Assembly: GCF_026627445.1 (NCBI RefSeq)
Contig: NZ_JAPNLJ010000002.1
Coordinates: 265,677-329,676 of the forward strand
DNA length: 64,000 bases
Reading direction: 5' to 3'
DNA from: Streptomyces sp. H27-H1
GTDB taxonomy: Bacteria > Actinomycetota > Actinomycetes > Streptomycetales > Streptomycetaceae
The notes beneath the pieces were generated by a model that was not told where the DNA came from, did not search any database, and saw nothing but the letters and a program-made list of their open reading frames with translations. Below, one piece after another: positions 17,190 to 26,337 of the stretch (position 1 is the stretch's first letter; every line of letters starts with the position of its first letter). Both the position numbers and the translations under genes were made by a program.

Positions 17190-17498
17190 GCGATCCTGCG
17201 GGGCCGGCTGCTTCGGGGTGGCGAAGGGGTCGTAGCTCGTCATGATCTTCTCCATCCTGGCCTGGTCGACCCGGGTGACGATCTGGGTGACCTCCTGGCG
17301 GTCGCGGATCACCTTGGCGAGGGTGAAGGCCGAGGTGGTGAGGTACAGGACCGCGATGCCGAGGAAGGCGCGGACCCAGCCGTTGGCCTCGAGGTTGTAG
17401 ATCCCCAGGGCCACCGCGCCGATGGCGACGCCGAAGGAGGCGACGGCCTGGCCGTAGTAGGCGCTCGTGTTCTGCTGCTTGACCGGTGTCTCGTTCAT
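17187..17498 (-). CDS. YiaA/YiaB-family inner membrane protein
   Basis: This 103-residue protein has two hydrophobic segments (about residues 17-35 and 43-60) in the YiaA/YiaB pattern SFGVAIGAVALGIYNLEANGWVRAFLGIAVLYL, followed by a polar tail. The family's function is unknown. It lies between the acyl-CoA dehydrogenase and TetR genes on the same strand, and its stop codon is part of a TetR operator. Start and length fit the family. Confidence 0.83.
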   Translation of the reverse strand: MNETPVKQQNTSAYYGQAVASFGVAIGAVALGIYNLEANGWVRAFLGIAVLYLTTSAFTLAKVIRDRQEVTQIVTRVDQARMEKIMTSYDPFATPKQPAPQDR

Positions 17499-17557
17499 GG
17501 GTCCAGCTTCGGGCGGGCCGGGCCGCGGCACATCCGCGCACGTACTCACGTACGTAC

Positions 17558-18709
17558 TCAGAAGGCGGAAACCCCCGTACGGGCACGGCCGATGAGGAGT
17601 TTCTGGATCTGGCTGGTGCCCTCGTACAGGGTCATCACGCGGGCGTCGCGCAGCAGCTTGCCGGCCGGGTACTCGTCGATGTAGCCGTAACCGCCGTGCA
17701 CCTGGCTGGCGTTGCTCGCGGCGCGGACGGCGGCCTCGGAGGCGAAGAGCTTGGCGGTGGAGGACTCGGTGGCGAAGGGCTGCCCGCGGTCGATCAGGTC
17801 GGCGACCCGCCAGGTCAGGAGCCGGGCCGCGTCCACGTCGACGGAGATGTCGGCGATCAGCTCCTGGACCAGCTGGTGGTGGGCGATCGGCTTGCCGAAC
17901 TGCTCGCGCTGGGCGGCGTAGGAGACGGCCGCGTCCAGCGCGGCCTGGGCGATGCCGACACAGCCCGCCGCCACCGACATCCGGCCCTTGGCGAGGGCCG
18001 ACATGGCGACGGAGAAGCCCTTTCCCTCGGGGCCGAGCATCGCGGAGGCGGGCACGCGCACGCCGTCGAGGGCGAGTTCGGCGGTGGCCTGGCCGCGCAG
18101 GCCCAGCTTGCCGTGGATCTCGCGGCGGGTCAGGCCCGGGGTGTCGGTGGGCACGAGGAACGCGGAGATTCCGCGGTGGCCGGGCTCCTCGTTCGTGCGG
18201 GCGAAGAGCAGGACCACGTCGGCCCAGGTGCCGTTGGTGATGAACATCTTGCTGCCGCTGATCACGTACGCGTCGCCCTCGCGCCGGGCGCGGGTGGTGA
18301 GGGCGGCGGCGTCGGAGCCGGTGCCGGGTTCGGTGAGCCCGAAGCAGCCGAGGGCTTCGCCGGAGCACAGGCGAGGCAGCCAGGCGTGCTTCTGCTCCTC
18401 GCTCCCCCAGGCGGCGATGGTCTTGGCGACCAGGCCCAGGGAGACGGAGACGATGCCGCGCACGGCGGAGTCCCCGCGGCCGAGCTCCTCGGTGACCAGG
18501 ACGTAGGAGAGGTGGTCGCCGCCGGAGCCGCCGTACTCCTCGGGGACGGTGAGGCCGAGGAAGCCGACGGAGCCGAGCTTCTTCACGATGGCCCGGTCCA
18601 CGCTCTCGGCGCGGTCCCAGTCGGCCGCGTACGGGGCGACCTCGCGCTCTGTGAACGCACGGGCGAGATCGCGGACGGCGGACTGCTCGTCGCTGAGTTC
18701 CAGGTTCAC
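17558..18709 (-). CDS. Acyl-CoA dehydrogenase
   Basis: This 383-residue protein is a canonical short/medium-chain acyl-CoA dehydrogenase of about the usual 380-residue length. It has CFGLTEPGTGSDAA and GSKMFITNG (FAD binding), the catalytic Glu in the C-terminal TLYEGTSQIQKLLIGR, and QVHGGYGYIDEYP. It is divergent from a TetR gene at 18823, with a set B operator in the gap. It would feed the electron-transfer flavoprotein in catabolism of a short or branched acyl-CoA. Confidence 0.94.
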   Translation of the reverse strand: MNLELSDEQSAVRDLARAFTEREVAPYAADWDRAESVDRAIVKKLGSVGFLGLTVPEEYGGSGGDHLSYVLVTEELGRGDSAVRGIVSVSLGLVAKTIAAWGSEEQKHAWLPRLCSGEALGCFGLTEPGTGSDAAALTTRARREGDAYVISGSKMFITNGTWADVVLLFARTNEEPGHRGISAFLVPTDTPGLTRREIHGKLGLRGQATAELALDGVRVPASAMLGPEGKGFSVAMSALAKGRMSVAAGCVGIAQAALDAAVSYAAQREQFGKPIAHHQLVQELIADISVDVDAARLLTWRVADLIDRGQPFATESSTAKLFASEAAVRAASNASQVHGGYGYIDEYPAGKLLRDARVMTLYEGTSQIQKLLIGRARTGVSAF

Positions 18710-18776
18710 CGGGCACCTCCGGGGCAGGACGGGGACGGGCGGACGGGGATGGACGGGCGCATGGGAACGGCCCGTT

Positions 18777-18793
18777 AATTAGCACCGCTAGTT
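18777..18793. promoter_or_regulatory. TetR-type operator, set B, site 1
   Basis: AATTAGC-ACC-GCTAGTT is a 17-bp near-palindrome with one mismatch, in the divergent gap between the acyl-CoA dehydrogenase and TetR genes. It overlaps the expected -35 for the TetR -10 TACTAT (18810-18815). A related site is at 22407. Confidence 0.68.
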
Positions 18794-18822
18794 TAAATCC
18801 GGCAGGCCTTACTATGTGGCGC

Positions 18823-19470
18823 ATGGCCAGACCGCGCAAGCCCCTCCTCAGCAGATCCCGCATCGTCGAGGCGGCGGGCGCCCTGGTGGACGACGAGGGG
18901 CTCGAAGCCGTCTCGACGCGGCGGCTGGCGGCTGCGCTGGGAGTCAGCGGACCTTCGCTGTACAACCACTTCCGCACGAAGGACGAGATCCTGGACGCGG
19001 TCGCGGACGCGGTGAGCGCGCGGGTCGACCTGTCGATGTTCGAGGCCGGCGACGGCCGGGAGTGGCAGGTCGCGCTGCGCGACTGGGCCCACTCCTACCG
19101 GGCCGCCCTGTCCGACCATCCCAACATCGTGCCGGTGCTGGCGCGCGGACCGGGCCGCAGGCCGGCCGGGCTGCGGGTGGCGGACGCCGTCTACGGCGCG
19201 ATGACCGCGGCCGGCTGGCCGCCGGCCCAGGCGACCCGGATCGGCGCACTGATGCGGTACTTCATCCTCGGCTCGGCGGTGGGTTCCTTCGCCCGGGGTT
19301 TCGTGGACGACGAGACGGCATACGACCCGTCGCACTACCCGCACCTGGGCCAGGCCCACCTTTTGGCGGAGCGGCAGCACGAGGTGGACGAGGGGGCCTT
19401 CGAGACGGGCCTGGCGGCGCTGCTGGACGGCCTGGCCCTTCAGTACGAGGCGCTGCGGGAGATCGCCTGA
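18823..19470 (+). CDS. TetR-family regulator, candidate set B regulator
   Basis: This 215-residue protein begins with KPLLSRSRIVEAAGALVDDEG and a helix-turn-helix (STRRLAAALGVSGPSLYNHF), followed by a TetR_C-type domain. I favour the ATG at 18823 over 18814 because TACTAT ends seven bases before it, the spacing of a leaderless promoter. It is divergent from the acyl-CoA dehydrogenase. A similar operator at 22407 suggests it also controls the aldehyde/alcohol dehydrogenase operon. Confidence 0.88.
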   Translation: MARPRKPLLSRSRIVEAAGALVDDEGLEAVSTRRLAAALGVSGPSLYNHFRTKDEILDAVADAVSARVDLSMFEAGDGREWQVALRDWAHSYRAALSDHPNIVPVLARGPGRRPAGLRVADAVYGAMTAAGWPPAQATRIGALMRYFILGSAVGSFARGFVDDETAYDPSHYPHLGQAHLLAERQHEVDEGAFETGLAALLDGLALQYEALREIA

Positions 19471-19514
19471 GGGGCGGGCCGCCCTGAGCGGTCCGCCAGG
19501 GGCCCGCGACAGGG

Positions 19515-19538
19515 GCGGGCCCCAATTGGCGGGCCCGC
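19515..19538. terminator. Inverted repeat between convergent genes
   Basis: GCGGGCCC and GGGCCCGC flank an 8-base loop, between the ends of the TetR gene and the convergent alcohol dehydrogenase. No T-run follows, as is usual in Streptomyces. Confidence 0.45.
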
Positions 19539-19560
19539 TGCAGAGGCGGCCCGACCGGAG

Positions 19561-19602
19561 GCGGGCGGCAGCAGGCGGGCGGCAGCAGGCGGGCCGCCAA
19601 AC
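19561..19602. repeat. GCGGGCGGCAGCAG tandem repeat
   Basis: About two and a half to three copies of a 14-bp unit lie in the 198-bp gap between the TetR and alcohol dehydrogenase genes. The rest of the gap is GC-rich and holds nothing I recognise apart from the inverted repeat at 19515. Confidence 0.6.
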
Positions 19603-19668
19603 GCAGGGCACCCGGGGCAGGTCGCCCGAGGACGGATCCCAAGGGGAGCCCGCCCCGGACGGACGGTC

Positions 19669-20748
19669 CTAGAAGATCACCAGCGAGCGGCCGCCCTTGC
19701 CCGCCAGCATGGCGTCGAAGGCGGCCGGGATGCCGTCGAGGGTGATCCGATCGGTGACCAGGGCTCCGAGGTCGAGCCGGCCCGCGCGGACGTGGGCGGC
19801 GATCACCGGGAGGTCGCGGGCGGGGTCGCTGTTGCCGTAGACGCAGCCGGTGAGGGTGCGGGCGAAGTGGAAGATCTCCAGGGCGTGGAAGGTGACCTGC
19901 TGCTCCTTGCCGCCGATGCCGACGACCGTCGTACGGCCGCCGCGCCGGGTGGATTCCCAGGCGCCCCGGATGCTCGCGGCCCGGCCGACGCACTCGATGG
20001 CCACGTCCGCGCCGTGGCCGCCCGTGAGGGCGCGGATGTCCTTGGCCGTGGTCTCCGAGGCGAGCAGGAACTCCGTGGCCCCGGCCGCCCTGGCCAGTTC
20101 CTCCTTGTCCGGGGAGACGTCCACGGCCACGATCGGGCCCGCCATCGCGATACGGGCCGCTTGGAGGGCGACCAGACCCACGCCGCCGACTCCGAAGACC
20201 GCCACCGACTCGCCCGGGCGGACCTGGGCGCTGTGGTGCACGGCTCCGTAGCCGGTGAGGACCGCGCAGCCGAGCAGTGCGGCCTCGGCCAGCGGGATCC
20301 CTGCGGGGGCGGGCAGTACGCAGTTGGCCGCGACGACCGTCTCCTCGGCGAAGGCGGCCACGTTCAGCCCGGGATGGAGCTCGGTGCCCCGGGCGTCGTG
20401 GGCGTACACCGCCCCGACCCCGGTGAGGGCCTTGGCACAGAGCCAGACCTCCCCGATCGAGCAGTGGTGGCACTGCCCGCAGGAGGGGGCCCAGTTGAGC
20501 ACCACCCCGTCTCCGGGCGCCACATGGGTGACCCCTTCGCCGACGGCGAGGACCGTGCCCGCCCCCTCGTGGCCGAGGACGGCGGGTACGGGAACCCGCA
20601 TGGTGCCGTTGGTGAGGGAGAGGTCGGAGTGGCAGACCCCGGCGGCGGCGAGCCGCACCCGGACCTGGCCGGGGCCGGGATCGGGCAGCACGATGTCCCG
20701 TATCTCCAGGGGGGCTCCGACGGCGGGCAGGATGGCGGCGCGGACCAT
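19669..20748 (-). CDS. Zinc-dependent alcohol dehydrogenase
   Basis: This 359-residue protein is a class-III-like zinc alcohol dehydrogenase. Catalytic-zinc ligands lie in GVCHSD, GHEG and LLGCAVLTGYGA; four structural-zinc cysteines are in CGQCHHC and the following Cys after GEVW. The NAD site is GVGGVGLVALQAA. Its layout resembles mycothiol/NDMA-linked actinobacterial enzymes. The ATG at 20748 sits after the aldehyde dehydrogenase gene; the much longer open frame upstream is a shadow of that gene. The pair would take an alcohol to the acid. Confidence 0.92.
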   Translation of the reverse strand: MVRAAILPAVGAPLEIRDIVLPDPGPGQVRVRLAAAGVCHSDLSLTNGTMRVPVPAVLGHEGAGTVLAVGEGVTHVAPGDGVVLNWAPSCGQCHHCSIGEVWLCAKALTGVGAVYAHDARGTELHPGLNVAAFAEETVVAANCVLPAPAGIPLAEAALLGCAVLTGYGAVHHSAQVRPGESVAVFGVGGVGLVALQAARIAMAGPIVAVDVSPDKEELARAAGATEFLLASETTAKDIRALTGGHGADVAIECVGRAASIRGAWESTRRGGRTTVVGIGGKEQQVTFHALEIFHFARTLTGCVYGNSDPARDLPVIAAHVRAGRLDLGALVTDRITLDGIPAAFDAMLAGKGGRSLVIF

Positions 20749-20855
20749 GATCGTCGTCTCCGTGTGTGCGGGGTCGTGGGGCGGGGCGGTGCGGTGCCGG
20801 GCGGCGGTGCCGAGCCGTGCGGTGGGCTGCGGCGGTGGGCCGGAGGGCTGCGGGG

Positions 20856-22268
20856 CTAGAACTGCAGGGACTTGGTCTGGAGGTACTCGGCGAGGCCGTG
20901 CGGGCCCAACTCGCGGCCCACGCCGGACTTCTTGTACCCGCCGAAGGGCGCGAGCGGGTTGAAGCGGCCGCCGTTGATGTCCACCTGACCGGTGTCCATC
21001 CGGCGGGCGAAGGCAACGGCCGTCTGTTCGTCGGCCGCCCAGACTGCGCCGCCCAGCCCGTAGTCGGTGCCGTTCGCGATGGCCAGGGCCTCGTCCTGGT
21101 CGTCGTAGGGCAGGATCGACAGCACCGGGCCGAAGATCTCCTCCTGGGCGATCGTCATATCGGGCGTGACGTCGGCGAACACGGTCGGGGCGATGAAGTA
21201 CCCCTGCTCGTGCGGCGCCTCGGGCCCGCCCGCGACGAGGCGCGCGCCCTCCTCGACGCCCTTGGTGATGAAGCCGCGGACGCGGTCGCGCTGCTTGGCG
21301 CTGACGACCGGGCCCAGGCGGGTGGCCGGGTCGAGGGGGTCGCCGGAGGCGTACTTGGCCGCGGCGGCGGCCGCGAGCAGGACCGCCTCCTCGTAATCGT
21401 CGCGGTGGACGAGCATGCGAGTGAGCGCGTTGCAGCTCTGGCCGGCGTTGTTCATGACGTGGCCCACGCCCGCCGCGACGGCCTTGGCGAGGTCGGCGCC
21501 GGGCAGGATGACATTGGCCGACTTGCCGCCCAGTTCCAGGGCGACCCGCTTGACGGCGGCGCCGGCCGTGGCGCCGATCTGCTTGCCGACGGCGGTGGAC
21601 CCGGTGAAGGAGACGAGGTCGACTCCCTCGTGCGCGGCCAGTGCCTGGCCGGCGACCAGGCCGGTGCCGGTCACCAGGTTGAAGACTCCGGCCGGGATCC
21701 CCGCCTCGTGCACGGCTTCGGCGAAGAGCTGTGCGGTCAGCGGGGTGTCCTCTGCGGGCTTGAGGACGAGGGTGCAGCCGGCGGCGAGAGCGGGTGCCAC
21801 CTTGGCAACGATCTGGTGCAGCGGGTAGTTCCAGGGAGTGATCGCCCCGACGACGCCGACCGGCTCCAGCAGCACGGTCGAGTTCCCGATCCGCTCCTCG
21901 AAGGCGTACGAGGCCCCCAGCTCGGCGAAGGAGGAGGCCACGGCGATCGGCGCCCCGACGTGGACCATCTCCGAGAACCCCAGCGGCGAACCCAGCTCGG
22001 CGGTGATCGTCTCCGCCATCTCCCCCTTGCGGGCGACGAGCACGTCGCGCAGGGCGCCGATGAGGGCGGCCCGCTCGGCCGGAGCCGTGGCCGCCCAGGC
22101 CGGAAAGGCCAGGCGGGCCGCGCGTACGGCCGCGTCCACGTCCTGCGCCGTACCGTCCGGGACCGAGGCGATGGGCCGCTCGTCGGCCGGGTTGAGGACC
22201 TCGATGCGGCCGTGGCCGAGGGCGGCCCGCCACTCGCCGCCGATGTACATCCCGTCGTGGGCCTTCAT
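20856..22268 (-). CDS. Aldehyde dehydrogenase
   Basis: This 470-residue NAD(P)-dependent aldehyde dehydrogenase has the catalytic Glu in LELGGKSANVI, the catalytic Cys in GQSCNALTRM, and the FGPVLS and PFGGYKKSG motifs. GGGAGGATT precedes the ATG at 22268, which I prefer to an in-frame start at 22397 that would place 43 unrelated residues ahead of the domain. It is the first gene of an operon with the alcohol dehydrogenase (107-bp gap). A set B operator lies 140 bases upstream. Confidence 0.93.
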   Translation of the reverse strand: MKAHDGMYIGGEWRAALGHGRIEVLNPADERPIASVPDGTAQDVDAAVRAARLAFPAWAATAPAERAALIGALRDVLVARKGEMAETITAELGSPLGFSEMVHVGAPIAVASSFAELGASYAFEERIGNSTVLLEPVGVVGAITPWNYPLHQIVAKVAPALAAGCTLVLKPAEDTPLTAQLFAEAVHEAGIPAGVFNLVTGTGLVAGQALAAHEGVDLVSFTGSTAVGKQIGATAGAAVKRVALELGGKSANVILPGADLAKAVAAGVGHVMNNAGQSCNALTRMLVHRDDYEEAVLLAAAAAAKYASGDPLDPATRLGPVVSAKQRDRVRGFITKGVEEGARLVAGGPEAPHEQGYFIAPTVFADVTPDMTIAQEEIFGPVLSILPYDDQDEALAIANGTDYGLGGAVWAADEQTAVAFARRMDTGQVDINGGRFNPLAPFGGYKKSGVGRELGPHGLAEYLQTKSLQF

Positions 22269-22296
22269 GGCAATCCTCCCGAGCACGCGCGAACGC

Positions 22297-22320
22297 GTGG
22301 ACCTGTGGACCTGTGGACCT
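22297..22320. repeat. GTGGACCT octamer repeat
   Basis: Three tandem 8-bp units lie in the leader region of the aldehyde dehydrogenase gene, followed by a GACG-rich stretch to about 22370. Confidence 0.7.
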
Positions 22321-22406
22321 GTGACGTCTGGTGCCGGACACCGGACGTGTGACGCCTGACGCGTGACGTGCGGTCGTACCGGACCCGACGTCGCCAACAG
22401 CCTACA

Positions 22407-22423
22407 AACTAGCGTCGGTAGTT
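22407..22423. promoter_or_regulatory. TetR-type operator, set B, site 2
   Basis: AACTAGC-GTC-GGTAGTT matches site 1 (AATTAGC-ACC-GCTAGTT) in arm sequence and spacing. The symmetry extends outward to ACAAA and TTTGT. It lies ahead of the aldehyde/alcohol dehydrogenase operon. Confidence 0.67.
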
Positions 22424-22448
22424 TTGTGTGCGCCAGGGGCGGACGGGG

Positions 22449-23975
22449 TCAGATGATGCCGAAAAGCATCCCTGCCGCCAGGACCACCAAGGAGGTCAGG
22501 GCCGCCCATTTCACGGTGAAACGGGTGTGGTCGCCGAACTCGACCTTGGCCATGCCCACGAGGACGTAGACGGCCGGAACGAGCGGGCTCGACATGTGCA
22601 GGGCCTGCCCGACCAGGGAGGCGCGGGCGATCTCGAGCGGGGAGACCCCGTGGGCGGCGCCCGCCTCGGCGAGGACGGGCAGGACGCCGAAGTAGAAGCC
22701 GTCGTTGGACATGAAGTAGGTGAGCGGGAGGCTGAGCAGGCCGGTGACCAGGGCCATGTGCGGGCCCATGCCCTCGGGGATGGCGCCGACGAGCCAGTCG
22801 GCCATGTGCTTGACCATGCCGGTGCCGGTGAGGACACCGGTGAAGACGGCGGCGGCGAAGACCATTCCGGCGACGTTCAGGACATTGTCGGCGTGGGCTG
22901 CGATCCGGGCCCTCTGGTCAGGCATGTGGGGGAAGTTGACGGTGAGGGCGAGGGCGGCCCCGAGGAGGAAGAGCACCGGGATCGGGAGCAATTCCATGAT
23001 CATGGAGGTGAGCAGGGCGACGGTGAGGCCGGCGTTGAACCAGTAGAGGCGGGGGCGCAGGGTCGAGCGGTGCGGGTCGAGACCCTGGAAGCCACCCTCG
23101 CCGGGGGTGGCGCCCTCGGAAGGGACGGGCGGGTTGGGCGGGGTGGACGCCACGGACCCCGCGGGCTGGTTGGGCGGGGTGGAACCGGCGAGCGGGGTGG
23201 ACGGGGTGGAACCGGCAGCGGCCGTACGCGTACCCCCGGCGGCCGGGCCCGCACCGGTCACGACCAGGAGTTCCTCGGCGGGCTCCGCCGACCGGTCGAT
23301 GCCGGTGCCGATGCCTGCGTCGGCGTCGGCGTCGGCATGGGTCTCGCCGGGGAGGGTCAGCAGACCGAGGCGGCGGCGTTCCTTGAGGCCGAGGACGTAG
23401 GCCAGGGCGAAGACGAAGAGCAGGCCCGCCGCGAGCGCGGGGATCATCGGCACGAAGATGTCGGCGGCGTCGAGTTTGAGCGCGGTGGCGGCGCGGGCCG
23501 TGGGGCCGCCCCAGGGCAGGGTGTTCATGACCCCGTTGGCGGTGGCCGCGACTCCGGTCATCACCACCAGGCTCATGCCCAGGCGCTTGTAGAGCGGGTA
23601 CATCGCCGAAACGGTGATCATGAAGGTGGTCGAGCCGTCACCGTCGAGCGAGACGATGGCGGCGAGGACGGCGGTGCCGAGCACGACGCGCATCGGGTCG
23701 GCTTTGCAGAAGCGCAGGATGCCGCGCACGATCGGGTCGAAGAGCCCGACGTCGATCATCACGCCGAAATAGACGATGGCGAACATCAGCATGGCGGCGG
23801 TCGGCGCGAGCTTGCCGACTCCGTCGATGACGTAGTCGCCGAGCTGCGCGCCCTGGCCGGCGAACACGCAGAAGAGCGCGGGGATGAGGACGAGCGCCGC
23901 GATGGGCGACATTTTCTTCAGCATGATCAGGACCAGGAAGGTCGCGATCATGGCGAAGCCGAGGAAGGTCAGCAT
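22449..23975 (-). CDS. CitMHS-family metal-citrate transporter
   Basis: This 508-residue protein is a CitMHS transporter, which takes up citrate complexed with a divalent or trivalent metal using protons. About twelve hydrophobic segments are visible, with family-like stretches MLKKMSPIAALVLIPALF, SLDGDGSTTFMITVSAMYP and NTLPWGGPTARAA. A central cytoplasmic loop of about 90 residues is rich in Pro, Thr and Ala and is unusually long. The ATG follows a -10 TAGGTT by six bases, so the message is probably leaderless. Metal preference is not readable. Confidence 0.9.
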   Translation of the reverse strand: MLTFLGFAMIATFLVLIMLKKMSPIAALVLIPALFCVFAGQGAQLGDYVIDGVGKLAPTAAMLMFAIVYFGVMIDVGLFDPIVRGILRFCKADPMRVVLGTAVLAAIVSLDGDGSTTFMITVSAMYPLYKRLGMSLVVMTGVAATANGVMNTLPWGGPTARAATALKLDAADIFVPMIPALAAGLLFVFALAYVLGLKERRRLGLLTLPGETHADADADAGIGTGIDRSAEPAEELLVVTGAGPAAGGTRTAAAGSTPSTPLAGSTPPNQPAGSVASTPPNPPVPSEGATPGEGGFQGLDPHRSTLRPRLYWFNAGLTVALLTSMIMELLPIPVLFLLGAALALTVNFPHMPDQRARIAAHADNVLNVAGMVFAAAVFTGVLTGTGMVKHMADWLVGAIPEGMGPHMALVTGLLSLPLTYFMSNDGFYFGVLPVLAEAGAAHGVSPLEIARASLVGQALHMSSPLVPAVYVLVGMAKVEFGDHTRFTVKWAALTSLVVLAAGMLFGII

Positions 23976-23981
23976 GGGGGG

Positions 23982-24011
23982 AACCTAGGTGCCGCCTCCC
24001 GGGCTCAACAA
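23982..24011 (-). promoter_or_regulatory. Leaderless promoter of the CitMHS gene
   Basis: On the minus strand, -35 TTGTTG (24006-24011) and -10 TAGGTT (23982-23987) are 18 bp apart. The ATG follows the -10 by six bases with no ribosome binding site. Confidence 0.6.
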
Positions 24012-24048
24012 GATGTCCACCCGTGAGCAATACGAGCAAAACCCCAGC

Positions 24049-26286
24049 TCAGGGGATGGGTGTCAGTTCGACGGGGAAGCCGTTGAGCACGGCCGTGCCG
24101 GAGAGCGGGTCGAGCCGGGTGCCGTCGAGGAGCTGGTTGACGTTGACTCCCGGCTCGGCCGCGGCCACCGAGAGGCGGGTGCCGGGGCGGTCGTGGCCCC
24201 AGCCGTGCGGGAGGCTCACGACTCCGGCACGGAGGGTGTCGGTGACCTCTACGGGAACCTCCAGGCTGCCGCCGTCGGCGGTGACCCGGGCCAGGCGCCC
24301 GTCGGTGAGGCCGAGCCGGGCGGCGTCGTCCGGGTGGACCTGGAGGGTGCAGCGGTTGGAACCTCCGGTGAGGGCCGGAACGTTGTGCAACCAGCTGTTG
24401 TTGGACCGCAGATGGCGGCGGCCCACGAGCACCAGGGCGGCGGGGCGGTCGGCGAGCGTCCCGCGCAGCCTGGGGAGCTCGGCCGCGATCGGGTCCGGCA
24501 GGAGCTCGATCCTGCCGCTGCGCGTCCTCAGCAGGCCCGGTAGACGGGGCCGCAGCGGGCCCAGGTCGATTCCGTGCGGGTGCGCGCGCAGCCGCTCCAG
24601 CCCGAGGCCGCCCGGGCCGGAGTCCGGGGCCGCGCCGAACCGGTCTCCGTACGGTCCGACCCGGAGCATCAGGTCGAGGCGGCGCTCGGGGCCGCTGTCG
24701 CCCGCGAGCTGCGCGGCGAGGCGCGCCGGATCCTGTCCGCGCAGGGGAGAGTCCGGGTCGGCGCACTCCCTGGCGAGGACGGCCCCGATGGCCAGTTCGT
24801 CCACGGCTGCCGGGTCGGTTCCGTGCATGCCGGAGACGGCGAGTACGAGACGCGCGTGGATCTCGCACTCGTCCATGCGCCCGTCTTCGAGCGGGACTGC
24901 GGGCGGCGAGTAGCGGACCTGGTTGCGGATGGCGAAGGTGTTGAAGGAGAAGTCGAAGTGGGCACTCTGCGAGGGCGGCGCAGGTGGCAGCACGACGTGG
25001 GCGTGGCGTGAGGTCTCGTTGAGGTAGGGATCGATGCTGACCATGAAGTCGAGGCCGGCCAGGGCCGCGTCGAGGCGCCGGCCGTCGGGGGCCGACAGCA
25101 CGGGGTTCGCCGCGATGGAGACGACGGCCCGGATCCGCCCCTCTCCCGGGGTCTCGATCTCCTCCGCCAGCGCGGACAGCGGGAGTTCGCCCTTGGCCTC
25201 GGGGTGGCCGCTGACCCTGCTGTGCCAGCGCCCGAGGCTGAAGCCCTTGCCGGGCCCGGCCGGCCGGGGTGCACGGTCGGTCGCGGACAGCGGGAACAGG
25301 GCTCCGCCGGGCCGGTCGAGATTGCCGGTGAGGATGTTCAGCACGTCTACGAGCCAGCTGGTGAGCGTGCCGTATTCGACGGTGCAGCTGCCGATCCGCC
25401 CGTAGACGGCGGCGCTCGGCGCGGCCGCGAGGTCGCGGGCGAGGTCGCGGATCTCTTCGGCCGGGAGGTCGCAGGCGGGGGCAACGGCCTCGGGAGTGAA
25501 ACTACCGAGCGCTTCGGCGAGTTCCCCGATTCCCTGGGTGTGTTCCGCGAGCGCGCCCGGATCGGCCAGCTCCTCGGTGAGCAGGGTGTGGGCGAGGGCG
25601 GCGAGGAGCAGCGCGTCACTGCCGGGGCGCGGCGCGAGGTGGCGGTCGGCGAGCTTGGCGGTGCGGGTGCGGCGCGGGTCGACGACGACGAGGGTGCCGC
25701 CCCGTGCGCGCAGTGCTTTGAGCCGGCCGGGGAAGTCGGGCGCCGTGCACAGGGAACCGTTGGACTCGACCGGGTTCGCCCCCAGGAGCAGGAGGAAGTC
25801 CGTGCGGTCCAGGTCCGGGACCGGGATGGCGAAGGGATCCCCGAAGAGCAGCCCGCTGGAGACGTGTTTGGGCATCTGGTCGAGGGTGCTGGCGGTGAAC
25901 AGGTTTCGGGTGCCGAGGGCTTTGAGGAGCATCGGCGGGTAGAGCTGGCCGGCCATGGTGTGGACGTTCGGGTTGCCGAGGACCACGCCGACGGACTGGG
26001 GCCCGTACTCGCGGACGAGGGCGGGTACGGCGGCGGCGATGGCCTCGTAGGCCTCCTCCCAGGTGGCCTCGCGGAGCCGGCCGTCGCGTCGCACGAGGGG
26101 GCTCCGCAAGCGGTCTGGGTCGGCGTCGATTCCACCGAAGGCGGCGCCCTTGGGGCAGATGAAACCGCGGCTGAACACGTCGTCGCGGTCCCCTCGGGCG
26201 CCGGTGACGGTGGCGCCTTCGATGGTGAGCGTGAGGCCGCAAGTGGCTTCGCAGAGGGGGCAGATGCGCAGGGCGGTGCGGGGCAT
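24049..26286 (-). CDS. Molybdopterin oxidoreductase
   Basis: This 745-residue protein is a DMSO-reductase-superfamily molybdoenzyme. The N-terminal C-x2-C-x3-C...C motif (CPLCEATC, then FICPKG) binds a [4Fe-4S] cluster. Later segments match the molybdopterin domain (LGNPNVHTMAGQLYPPML, LGANPVESNG) and the C-terminal dinucleotide-binding domain (HNVPALTGGSNRCTLQVHP). It has no Tat signal, so it is cytoplasmic, like assimilatory nitrate reductase or some formate dehydrogenases. No redox partner lies nearby. A set A operator 50 bases upstream ties it to the acyl-CoA regulon, suggesting a hydroxylation or oxidation step there. Substrate unknown. Confidence 0.9.
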   Translation of the reverse strand: MPRTALRICPLCEATCGLTLTIEGATVTGARGDRDDVFSRGFICPKGAAFGGIDADPDRLRSPLVRRDGRLREATWEEAYEAIAAAVPALVREYGPQSVGVVLGNPNVHTMAGQLYPPMLLKALGTRNLFTASTLDQMPKHVSSGLLFGDPFAIPVPDLDRTDFLLLLGANPVESNGSLCTAPDFPGRLKALRARGGTLVVVDPRRTRTAKLADRHLAPRPGSDALLLAALAHTLLTEELADPGALAEHTQGIGELAEALGSFTPEAVAPACDLPAEEIRDLARDLAAAPSAAVYGRIGSCTVEYGTLTSWLVDVLNILTGNLDRPGGALFPLSATDRAPRPAGPGKGFSLGRWHSRVSGHPEAKGELPLSALAEEIETPGEGRIRAVVSIAANPVLSAPDGRRLDAALAGLDFMVSIDPYLNETSRHAHVVLPPAPPSQSAHFDFSFNTFAIRNQVRYSPPAVPLEDGRMDECEIHARLVLAVSGMHGTDPAAVDELAIGAVLARECADPDSPLRGQDPARLAAQLAGDSGPERRLDLMLRVGPYGDRFGAAPDSGPGGLGLERLRAHPHGIDLGPLRPRLPGLLRTRSGRIELLPDPIAAELPRLRGTLADRPAALVLVGRRHLRSNNSWLHNVPALTGGSNRCTLQVHPDDAARLGLTDGRLARVTADGGSLEVPVEVTDTLRAGVVSLPHGWGHDRPGTRLSVAAAEPGVNVNQLLDGTRLDPLSGTAVLNGFPVELTPIP

Positions 26287-26337
26287 GGGCCCTCCAGGGG
26301 CAGCGGGCTGCGGCGCGGGGCGTGAGCGGCACTGAGC

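Noticed and set aside
19669..22341. A continuous 890-residue minus-strand frame across the alcohol and aldehyde dehydrogenases
   Set aside because: The first part reads Arg/Gly-rich sequence in the wrong frame of the aldehyde dehydrogenase. The alcohol dehydrogenase begins at 20748.
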